Assembly: GCA_037443685.1 (NCBI GenBank)
Contig: JBBINX010000067.1
Location: 1 to 13,285, forward strand
Direction of reading: 5' to 3'
Origin: JAHJRJ01 sp037443685
GTDB lineage: Bacteria > Bacteroidota > Ignavibacteria > UBA10030 > BY39
DNA length: 13,285 bases
Below the pieces are notes generated by a model. The model was not told the origin of the DNA, ran no database searches, and worked only from the letters and a program-made list of their open reading frames with translations. A program made the translations under genes and the position numbers. Shown in pieces: positions 1 through 5,730 of the stretch; position 1 is the stretch's first letter; each line of letters starts with the position of its first letter.

Positions 1-114
1 ACATAGATGGAAAACATAAATCACCTATATCTAAGTTGTTTATTTTGGAACGTGCCAATTTGCGCCAATGGCGCATCAGCCCTTGGCTGAAAGCCACTCT
101 TGCACCTTTCCGAA
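1..114. repeat. 114-bp direct repeat, copy 1
   Basis: Positions 1-114 match 483-596 at 111 of 114 positions by direct comparison, with no gaps. Copy 1 touches the window edge, so it may extend further left. Within it, 61-75 (TGCGCC-AAT-GGCGCA) and 76-90 (TCAGCC-CTT-GGCTGA) form two adjacent perfect 6-bp hairpins. In the minus-strand reading it supplies the C-terminal tail of the GIY-YIG frame. Confidence 0.9.
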
Positions 115-364
115 AATCTGGTAGATAACGATCGAGCCAGGTACGACCGACACCACTCTTTAAATATCTTTCGCGTTGATATGCTTCGCTTCTGGTTGAG
201 TACTGTTCTGTGTAAACCAGAATCCGAGGAATACCACCTTTTGTAAATCGATTTCTAACTCTGTTGTGTTCGATTAATCTTTGCTCAACGTTATTGGTAG
301 AACCAATATATCTTTTTTTTATCTTATTACTCCAAAGAACACAGACCGGGTGATAAAACCGAAC
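1..364 (-). pseudogene. GIY-YIG nuclease-like reading frame, start codon missing, 3' end beyond the window
   Basis: An open frame of 121 codons runs from just after a TGA (365-367) to the window edge. It encodes a recognisable small GIY-YIG domain: a KKRYIGSTNNVEQRLIEHN core (the YIG, R and EHN positions), then LVYTEQYSTRSEAYQRERY and LKSGVGRTWLDRYL, the usual C-terminal part with the conserved Glu of the RExxLKSG region. The family normally begins with Met followed by a (Y)YVYVLxS strand. Here that strand is FYHPVCVLWS, with no in-frame ATG, GTG or TTG before it, and the frame starts inside the edge of a palindromic element (361-461). The normal protein ends near WLDRYL (about 85-95 aa), but this frame continues through the 114-bp repeat, giving a low-complexity tail. 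Solitary GIY-YIG proteins of this type are often multicopy. I infer a gene whose 5' end was destroyed or replaced by the neighbouring element, so it is probably not translated. Confidence 0.65.
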
Positions 365-461
365 TCACCCTAAATCCCTCTCTTACGAAGAGAGGGACTT
401 GCTGAATCTGAGTTCAATTCTCCCCTTCTCTTTTTAAGAGAAGGGGCTGGGGGATGAGTTC
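361..461. repeat. Nested palindromic, MITE/REP-like element
   Basis: The element is bounded by inverted GAACTCA (361-367) and TGAGTTC (455-461), with a third inverted copy, TGAGTTC, at 409-415. Inside are two strong hairpins: 375-384 pairs with 388-397 (10 bp, loop ACG), and 422-432 pairs with 436-446 (11 bp, loop TTT). The outer inverted symmetry extends imperfectly: GTGATAAAACC on the left resembles the complement of the GATAATTATCAC stretch on the right. There is no coding capacity for a transposase. It looks like a non-autonomous palindromic intergenic element, and it abuts the start-less GIY-YIG frame. Confidence 0.75.
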
Positions 462-482
462 CGATAATTATCACACGACCTG

Positions 483-596
483 ACATAGATGGAAAACATA
501 AATCACCTATATCTAAGTTGTTTATTTTGGAACGTGCCAATTTGCGCCAAAGGTGCATCAGCCTTTGGCTGAAAGCCACTCTTGCACCTTTCCGAA
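483..596. repeat. 114-bp direct repeat, copy 2
   Basis: This is the second copy of the repeat at 1-114. The three differences are T69 to A551, C72 to T554 and C82 to T564. Two fall in hairpin loops and the third turns a G-C pair into a G-U pair, so both hairpins (543-557 and 558-572) are kept. On the minus strand the unit begins CGGAAAGGTGCAAGAGTGGC, reminiscent of a tRNA-Ser 5' half. It lies downstream of korC, outside any convincing gene. Confidence 0.9.
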
Positions 597-640
597 TTTT
601 ATGCTTTTAAATATGTTTCGATAATACTACATGTAAATAT

Positions 641-1183
641 TTATTTTACGATCCCTAATCCGTATTCGTAACCTTTGTTGAAAGCTTTTAGATTCAGATC
701 TTCGGTTCCTTTTGGGACTGATGCGATAACTGCTTTACGCATTGCTTCAGGTGCTATCAACTTTGTAACTGCGGTCATACATCCCAACATCACGATATTA
801 ATTACCAATTTTTTCCCAAGGTCTTCTGCATATCGGGTTGCTGGAATCGAATAATGAATCACATCTCTTCTTAGATTATGTGGTGTTACTAACTCTTCTT
901 CAGTAATTAATATTCCACCGGCCGCTAATTCTGGAGAAAATTTTGTATAAGCTTCTTGAGACATAAGAACTAATATTTGCGGTGTTGTAACATAAGGATA
1001 TGCGATTGCTTCTCCATCGACGATTACTTGAGCGCTACAAGCACTTCCGCGGGCTTCAGGTCCAAATGCTTGAATCATTGTAGAATATTTATTGTCGTAG
1101 ATAGCAGCAGCCCTACCAATAATATAGCCGCTGAGAATCACACCCTGGCCACCGAAACCACCAATTTTAATTTCTGTTCTCAT
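641..1183 (-). CDS. korC: 2-oxoacid:ferredoxin oxidoreductase gamma subunit (KorC)
   Basis: This 180-aa protein is the gamma subunit of a 2-oxoacid:ferredoxin oxidoreductase, the small partner that packs against the alpha subunit in the cytoplasmic complex. It shows the family's N-terminal Gly-rich IGGFGGQGV motif (residues 7-15), followed by the AFGPEARGSACSAQV segment, and has the usual length. I chose ATG at 1183 because AAGGAG lies 6-7 nt before it. A TTG five codons upstream (1198) overlaps the korB stop and the ribosome site itself. It is the last gene of korD-A-B-C, 11 nt after korB. Downstream is the repeat patch, and I see no clear terminator. The family call is firm. The substrate (2-oxoglutarate rather than pyruvate or a branched-chain oxoacid) is inferred from the four-gene order and subunit type. 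Confidence 0.9.
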   Translation of the reverse strand: MRTEIKIGGFGGQGVILSGYIIGRAAAIYDNKYSTMIQAFGPEARGSACSAQVIVDGEAIAYPYVTTPQILVLMSQEAYTKFSPELAAGGILITEEELVTPHNLRRDVIHYSIPATRYAEDLGKKLVINIVMLGCMTAVTKLIAPEAMRKAVIASVPKGTEDLNLKAFNKGYEYGLGIVK

Positions 1184-1194
1184 AGTATTCTCCT

Positions 1195-2070
1195 TCAACC
1201 TTCATATGGTGTGTATTTATCGCCGAATTTTTTCTGATAATGTTCGTTCATTAAAGTCAGATAATCAGGACGTTCTCTATCTACAAATTTTCCAACGATG
1301 ATTTTACCTTGGAATTCTAATGCGGCTGTTTTCGTGTCTATCCCGTGTCGAATTTCGCTATTCTCCTTATAAAAAACCATCTGGTCTAACCCGTCGCCTA
1401 ATTTATTTCTGCGACTATATAGTGTTGGGCACGGGGCTAAAACTTCAATGAACGAGAAGCCCTTTTTAGCTAATGCTTCTTTCATCGCCTTTGTTAAATG
1501 ACGAACATGATAAGCCGTCCATCTTGCTACATAAACAGCTCCGCACGATTCTGCAAGGTATGGTAAATTAAACGGTTGCTCAAAGTTTCCGTGCGGTGTT
1601 GTTGTAGCAGTAGCCGAAATTGGTGTTGTAGGGGCAACCTGTCCACCAGTCATTCCATAAATAAAATTGTTTACACAGATCACTATCATATCCAGATTGC
1701 GTCGTGCTGCATGTATAAAGTGATTCCCACCAATTGCTAAGAGATCACCGTCGCCGCTGTACACTACAACTTTTAAATTAGGATTTGCTAATTTCAATCC
1801 GGTGGCAAACGGTATAGGCCTACCGTGAGTGGTATGAAAAGAATCTAAATTCAAATATCCGGCAACTCTTCCTGTACATCCAATACCGGAAACGATTGCA
1901 ACTTGATTCATATCCAAATTGCTCGATTCTAAAGCTCGACCGAAACAATTCACAGTTGTCCCTATTCCACAACTCGGACACCAAATATGCGGCATCCGAT
2001 CCATCCTTAAGAACGATTCAACCGGATTCATCGGCATAGTTTCTTCTATTTCATACATTTGTTCTTCCAT
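1195..2070 (-). CDS. korB: 2-oxoacid:ferredoxin oxidoreductase beta subunit, TPP-binding (KorB)
   Basis: This 291-aa beta subunit binds thiamine diphosphate and carries out oxidative decarboxylation of the 2-oxoacid, passing electrons towards ferredoxin. Visible features are WCPSCGIG near the N terminus (Cys31 and Cys34) and the THGRPIPFATG segment. The TPP/Mg motif follows as GDGDLLAIGGNH (residues 106-117), closed by VNNFIYGMTGGQ (133-144). The start is ATG at 2070, with GAAAGGTG 5 nt upstream. It lies 11 nt after korA and 11 nt before the korC start, which argues for one transcript. The CPxCG and GDGD motifs are those of the KorB/VorB group. The exact oxoacid cannot be read from the sequence alone, although 2-oxoglutarate is most likely. 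Confidence 0.93.
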   Translation of the reverse strand: MEEQMYEIEETMPMNPVESFLRMDRMPHIWCPSCGIGTTVNCFGRALESSNLDMNQVAIVSGIGCTGRVAGYLNLDSFHTTHGRPIPFATGLKLANPNLKVVVYSGDGDLLAIGGNHFIHAARRNLDMIVICVNNFIYGMTGGQVAPTTPISATATTTPHGNFEQPFNLPYLAESCGAVYVARWTAYHVRHLTKAMKEALAKKGFSFIEVLAPCPTLYSRRNKLGDGLDQMVFYKENSEIRHGIDTKTAALEFQGKIIVGKFVDRERPDYLTLMNEHYQKKFGDKYTPYEG

Positions 2071-2081
2071 CTATACACCTT

Positions 2082-3245
2082 TCATCCGCTGTTGCGGATA
2101 TTTTTAATTGCGTTAAATATATCTTTTGGATTATGAACTGTTCCACCAGCATGCGGAACAACTGTAACAGGAACTTTACCGTACGCATTACGTTCAACTT
2201 CGTAAAATATCTGACCTAAATTTAGTTCGGGAACGACTAATGCTTTTACTTTGGTTGCTAACTCTTGTATTTTCTTTTCAGGAAAGGGCCAAACTACAAT
2301 TAACCTGAGGTGACCTACTTTTATTCCTTCTTTGCGTGCTTGTTCTATGGCGGGAAGTGCAACTCGCGAAGTAATACCATACGAAACCACTACAACATCG
2401 GCACCTTCGACTTGGTCTTCTTTATATTCAATAATTTTGTCAGCGTTCAATTTAATTTTATTAACGAGCCGTGGTATCAATTTAGCTTGTGCTGTTGGCG
2501 ACATGTGCGGATAACCTTTTTCGTCGTGTGTTAAACCTGTAACGTGGATTCTATATCCATCGCCTGCTTTAACCATCGGTGGAACTAAATCGCTTTCAGC
2601 TCTATATGGTAAATAATCTTCTAAAGGACCAGCGTAAAACCTTCGTGGATAGACCTCAATCTCTTCAGCGGCAGGAATTATGACTCTTTCCGTCATATGA
2701 CCGACACATTCGTCCATCATGAACATTACTGGAACGCGATATTGTTCTGATAGATTGAACGCTTTTATCGTTAGGTCGAAGCATTCTTGAGGTGAGTTTG
2801 GTGATAGTGCAATAATTCCATAATCACCGTGCGAACCCCACCTGGCTTGCATCATATCACCTTGTGCAGGCTGTGTAGGTAATCCTGTTGATGGACCAGC
2901 ACGCTGGACGTCAACAAAGACACACGGTGTCTCGGTCATCGCCGCTAAACCGATGTGTTCCATCATAAGCGAAAATCCGGGACCCGATGTTACGGTCATT
3001 ACTTTCTTTCCACCCCACGCTCCACCCAATATAGCAATCGACGAGGCTATCTCGTCTTCCATTTGGATAAAAACACCGCCAACTAACGGAAAACGTTCTG
3101 CAATTCGCTCGACGACTTCGGTTGATGGAGTAATCGGATATCCGGCGACGAAACGGCATCCGGCAGCAATCGCACCTTCACAGCACGCATGGTCTCCATC
3201 TAAAAAATGGTACCCTGTTAAAACACCTTTTGGATCTGCTTTCAC
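2082..3245 (-). CDS. korA: 2-oxoacid:ferredoxin oxidoreductase alpha subunit (KorA)
   Basis: This 387-aa alpha subunit combines the pyrimidine-binding domain (domain I) and the transketolase-C-like domain II. Key segments are GYPITPSTE (residues 35-43, oxoacid carboxylate binding), the QMEDEIAS stretch carrying the Glu expected to activate TPP (about 61-68), TSGPGFSLM (86-94), and RAGPSTGLPT (115-124). It starts with GTG at 3245, preceded by AGGAGAATATA. No ATG fits the conserved N terminus better. The gamma domain is separate here (korC), unlike the fused two-subunit KorAB of classical green sulfur bacteria. The last six codons and the TGA sit in a small perfect hairpin (2084-2099) just ahead of the korB ribosome site. 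Confidence 0.93.
   Translation of the reverse strand: MKADPKGVLTGYHFLDGDHACCEGAIAAGCRFVAGYPITPSTEVVERIAERFPLVGGVFIQMEDEIASSIAILGGAWGGKKVMTVTSGPGFSLMMEHIGLAAMTETPCVFVDVQRAGPSTGLPTQPAQGDMMQARWGSHGDYGIIALSPNSPQECFDLTIKAFNLSEQYRVPVMFMMDECVGHMTERVIIPAAEEIEVYPRRFYAGPLEDYLPYRAESDLVPPMVKAGDGYRIHVTGLTHDEKGYPHMSPTAQAKLIPRLVNKIKLNADKIIEYKEDQVEGADVVVVSYGITSRVALPAIEQARKEGIKVGHLRLIVVWPFPEKKIQELATKVKALVVPELNLGQIFYEVERNAYGKVPVTVVPHAGGTVHNPKDIFNAIKNIRNSG
2084..2099 (-). repeat. Short hairpin spanning the korA stop codon
   Basis: ATCCGC (2084-2089) pairs with GCGGAT (2094-2099) around a 4-nt loop, giving a perfect 6-bp stem that contains the last codons and the stop of korA. The motif and its flank (CATCCGC...GCGGATATTTT) match the second hairpin of the double-hairpin repeat at 9699-9728. 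It may be a repeat-derived C terminus, or an mRNA element between korA and the korB ribosome site. Confidence 0.6.
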
Positions 3246-3260
3246 TATATTCTCCTATCT

Positions 3261-3503
3261 TTATTTCTTTTTAATCCTAAAACCGTAAATTGCGAAATCG
3301 GGGCACAGCAAACCGCACATATCGCATCCATTACAAAGTTCTTGAGAAACTAATACGGGTGGGTGATATCCCTTTGCATTGTATTGTTCGGAAAGTTTTA
3401 AAGCTTTAGTAGGGCAGAATTCAACACAAAAACCGCAACCTTTACATCTTTCGACTGTAATAACGACCGACCCTGAAACCTTCTTTTCTTGAGTTGTTGT
3501 CAT
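3261..3503 (-). CDS. korD: 2x[4Fe-4S] ferredoxin-type delta subunit (KorD)
   Basis: This 80-aa ferredoxin-like subunit carries electrons from the TPP site of the oxidoreductase. Two classical cluster motifs are visible: Cys20, Cys23, Cys26, Cys30-Pro (CxxCxxCxxxCP) and Cys57, Cys60, Cys63, Cys67-Pro. The protein has little outside the clusters, with a Lys-rich end. The ATG at 3503 has an AGG about 7 nt upstream. It is first in the operon, 15 nt before korA, and reads away from nfeD. A TTTACC-17-TATAAT promoter lies immediately upstream. The family call is certain, and its role as the Kor delta subunit comes from position. Confidence 0.92.
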   Translation of the reverse strand: MTTTQEKKVSGSVVITVERCKGCGFCVEFCPTKALKLSEQYNAKGYHPPVLVSQELCNGCDMCGLLCPDFAIYGFRIKKK

Positions 3504-3518
3504 TTTATGCCTGGAATA

Positions 3519-3547
3519 ATTATAAAGTCTGTTTTTATTTTGGTAAA
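3519..3547 (-). promoter_or_regulatory. Putative sigma-70-type promoter of the korDABC operon
   Basis: Read on the minus strand, TTTACC (3547-3542) is followed after 17 nt by a perfect TATAAT (3524-3519), about 15 nt before the korD start codon. The -10 box is exact and the -35 is 4/6. It overlaps the proposed nfeD -35 on the other strand. Confidence 0.45.
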
Positions 3548-3569
3548 ATTAAAAAAAAAATATTAGAAT
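3540..3569 (+). promoter_or_regulatory. Putative promoter of the nfeD-slipin-polB cluster
   Basis: TTGGTA (3540-3545) is followed after 18 nt by TAGAAT (3564-3569). The spacer holds a run of ten A, and a further A6-C-T9 tract lies at 3573-3588. Such tracts can bend DNA. The boxes are imperfect and the assignment is tentative. Confidence 0.35.
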
Positions 3570-3624
3570 TGCAAAAAACTTTTTTTTTAGTTATTTTGTG
3601 ATAGGAAAAACATTACAAAAGGTT

Positions 3625-4941
3625 ATGAAAAAGGTAGCCAAAACTTTTATATTTCAAATTGCGATCTGCATAATACTCACGACCAACTTTGGATTCGTGT
3701 CACAAACGGAGGAAAACACCTTCGCAAAAAGAGTAATTGTGATTTCGATCGACGGTTCAATCAACCCGTCCAGTGCAGATTACATCATCACGAGTATTAA
3801 GAAAGCAATAGAAAAAAATGCTGAATGTTTGATCATTAAGTTAAACACACCTGGGGGACTTTTAAAATCAACACGAATTATTGTAACAGAGATTTTGAAC
3901 TCTCCTGTTCCGGTTATAGTTTATGTATCTCCTTCTGGTTCCCAATCAGCTTCAGCCGGGGTCTTCATTACACTTGCTGCACACATTGCTGTGATGGCAC
4001 CTGGAACGAACATCGGAGCCGCACATCCTGTCGCACTCCAAGGTCAGCAAGATTCGGTAATGAATGAAAAGGCAACAAACGATGCGGCTGCATTCATCAG
4101 AACAATCAGCGAAAAGCGAGCGAGGAATATCAAGTGGGCTGAAGATGCAGTGCGAAAAAGTTTTTCTATTACTGAAACCGAAGCACTAAAAGAAAAAGTT
4201 ATAGATTTGATAGCCGTCTCGGTTCAGGATTTATTAGAACAGATACACGGAAGAGAGATTACGACACAGTCTGGAAATAAAATTCTAAACAGTAGGAATG
4301 CGGAAATCGTGAATATTGAGATGAATTTTCAGCAAAAGATATTAGATTTATTGAGCGACCCCAACATCGCTTATATACTTTTAATGATCGGAATGTATGG
4401 AATAATGTTCGAGCTTTATAACCCCGGTTCAATATTCCCGGGAGTTGTCGGTGTTATTTGTTTGCTATTAGCTTTTTATTCGTTACACACTTTGCCAATC
4501 AACTATGCAGGATTAGCTTTGATAATTTTTGCAATCATTTTATTTATATTGGAAATAAAGATAGTAAGCCATGGACTTTTAACAATCGGTGGTGTAATCT
4601 CTTTAGTCCTCGGTTCAATAATGTTAATAGATACGGAGTCAACATTGGAAGTAATAGAAATATCCTGGCAAGTAATTTTAATAGCTGTAATACTGACTAC
4701 AGCATTCTTTGTGTTTGCAATAAGCTTCGGCATCAAAGCCCAAATGCGAAAACCTACAACAGGCGTCGAAGGACTCGTAGATGAAACCGGGGAAGCAATA
4801 ACCGAGTTAAACCCGGAAGGACAAGTTCTGGTTCACGGCGAATATTGGAACGCAGAAAGTTTGGATGGACTAATAGCCAAAGGTACAAAAGTAAAGGTTA
4901 TTCAAATACAAAATCTCAAAATAAAAGTCCGTAAATTATAA
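3625..4941 (+). CDS. nfeD: NfeD family membrane serine protease homologue (long form, 1510-N type)
   Basis: This is a long-form NfeD protein of about 438 aa. An N-terminal signal/membrane segment (residues about 7-25) precedes a ClpP/SppA-like serine protease domain (about 36-210). It shows the LNTPGGLL oxyanion-type strand (73-80), the catalytic Ser candidate Ser110 in SQSASAG, and the Lys candidate Lys149 in NEKATND, spaced as expected for a Ser-Lys dyad. Several transmembrane helices follow (about 245-375), and a C-terminal OB-fold NfeD domain closes the protein. In archaeal relatives the protease cleaves the C terminus of the partner stomatin. I prefer ATG 3625 because a signal peptide follows directly. 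A GTG at 3598 would add nine residues, but it has no ribosome site. It sits 23 nt before the slipin gene, the classic NfeD-stomatin pair. Confidence 0.92.
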   Translation: MKKVAKTFIFQIAICIILTTNFGFVSQTEENTFAKRVIVISIDGSINPSSADYIITSIKKAIEKNAECLIIKLNTPGGLLKSTRIIVTEILNSPVPVIVYVSPSGSQSASAGVFITLAAHIAVMAPGTNIGAAHPVALQGQQDSVMNEKATNDAAAFIRTISEKRARNIKWAEDAVRKSFSITETEALKEKVIDLIAVSVQDLLEQIHGREITTQSGNKILNSRNAEIVNIEMNFQQKILDLLSDPNIAYILLMIGMYGIMFELYNPGSIFPGVVGVICLLLAFYSLHTLPINYAGLALIIFAIILFILEIKIVSHGLLTIGGVISLVLGSIMLIDTESTLEVIEISWQVILIAVILTTAFFVFAISFGIKAQMRKPTTGVEGLVDETGEAITELNPEGQVLVHGEYWNAESLDGLIAKGTKVKVIQIQNLKIKVRKL

Positions 4942-4964
4942 AACTAAACAGAAAGGAACTCAAT

Positions 4965-5723
4965 ATGCAAATATTTCAGACATTAATTATGATGGGAATT
5001 GTTTTCCTGTTAATTATCTTGGCAAATTCGATACGTATATTACGAGAGTATGAACGAGGCGTAATCTTTCGGTTGGGAAGATTAATTGCGGTTAAAGGGC
5101 CTGGTTTAATTTTGCTAATCCCTCTTATCGACCGGATGGTTAAAGTAAGTTTGAGGACTGTAGTTATGGACGTGCCCCCACAAGATGTAATTACAAAGGA
5201 CAACGTTTCGATAAAGGTAAATGCAGTCGTGTATTTTCGAGTAATGCAACCCGACAAAGCAATCGTCGAAGTTGAGAATTTTCTTTTCGCCACTTCGCAA
5301 TTATCGCAAACGACACTGCGAAGCATATTGGGACAATCGGAATTAGATGAGTTACTTTCGCAGCGTGAAAAAATAAATCACGACCTGCAAATTATTATTG
5401 ATAAACAAACTGAACCTTGGGGAATCAAAGTATCGAACGTCGAAGTAAAGCATATAGATTTGCCACAGGAAATGCAACGTGCGATGGCAAAACAAGCTGA
5501 AGCCGAAAGAGAACGAAGATCCAAGATAATTCATGCAGAAGGCGAGTTCCAAGCAAGCCAACGATTAGCAGATGCCGCAAATATTATTAGCATAAATCCA
5601 GCAGCTTTACAGCTACGTTTCCTGCAAACACTGACAGAGGTTGCTTCAGAAAAAAACTCGACTACTATCTTCCCCGTCCCGATTGATATTCTTTCTGCTT
5701 TTTTACCGAAGGATAAAAAGTAA
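4965..5723 (+). CDS. Slipin (stomatin/SPFH family membrane scaffold protein)
   Basis: This 252-aa SPFH/PHB-domain protein has one N-terminal membrane anchor (residues about 5-22) followed by REYERGVIFRLGRL, the hallmark start of the stomatin/slipin PHB domain. Next come GPGLILLIPLIDRM, a VPPQDVITKDNVSIKVNAVV segment and a Glu/Ala/Arg-rich coiled coil (about 165-205, QAEAERERRSKII). Slipins oligomerise on the cytoplasmic membrane and partner with NfeD. The start is ATG with AAAGGAA upstream, and the length is normal. The stop codon is only 7 nt before the proposed GTG of the polymerase-like gene, so the two are probably co-transcribed. Confidence 0.93.
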   Translation: MQIFQTLIMMGIVFLLIILANSIRILREYERGVIFRLGRLIAVKGPGLILLIPLIDRMVKVSLRTVVMDVPPQDVITKDNVSIKVNAVVYFRVMQPDKAIVEVENFLFATSQLSQTTLRSILGQSELDELLSQREKINHDLQIIIDKQTEPWGIKVSNVEVKHIDLPQEMQRAMAKQAEAERERRSKIIHAEGEFQASQRLADAANIISINPAALQLRFLQTLTEVASEKNSTTIFPVPIDILSAFLPKDKK

Positions 5724-5730
5724 TCGATTT

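Noticed and set aside
370..579. A 69-codon minus-strand frame across the MITE-like element and repeat copy 2
   Set aside because: Its content is translated palindromes plus the duplicated tail of the GIY-YIG frame. It starts with GTG inside the repeat and has no ribosome site.
1..600. CRISPR array
   Set aside because: There are only two long repeats (114 bp) with one 368-bp interval, which is not the size or periodicity of a CRISPR.
5641..5730. Longer N terminus for the polymerase-like gene, starting at a TTG inside the slipin gene
   Set aside because: The extra 30 residues are the slipin 3' end read in another frame. PolB-like sequence (LYGHNPHPKIVAVHP) starts right after GTG 5731.
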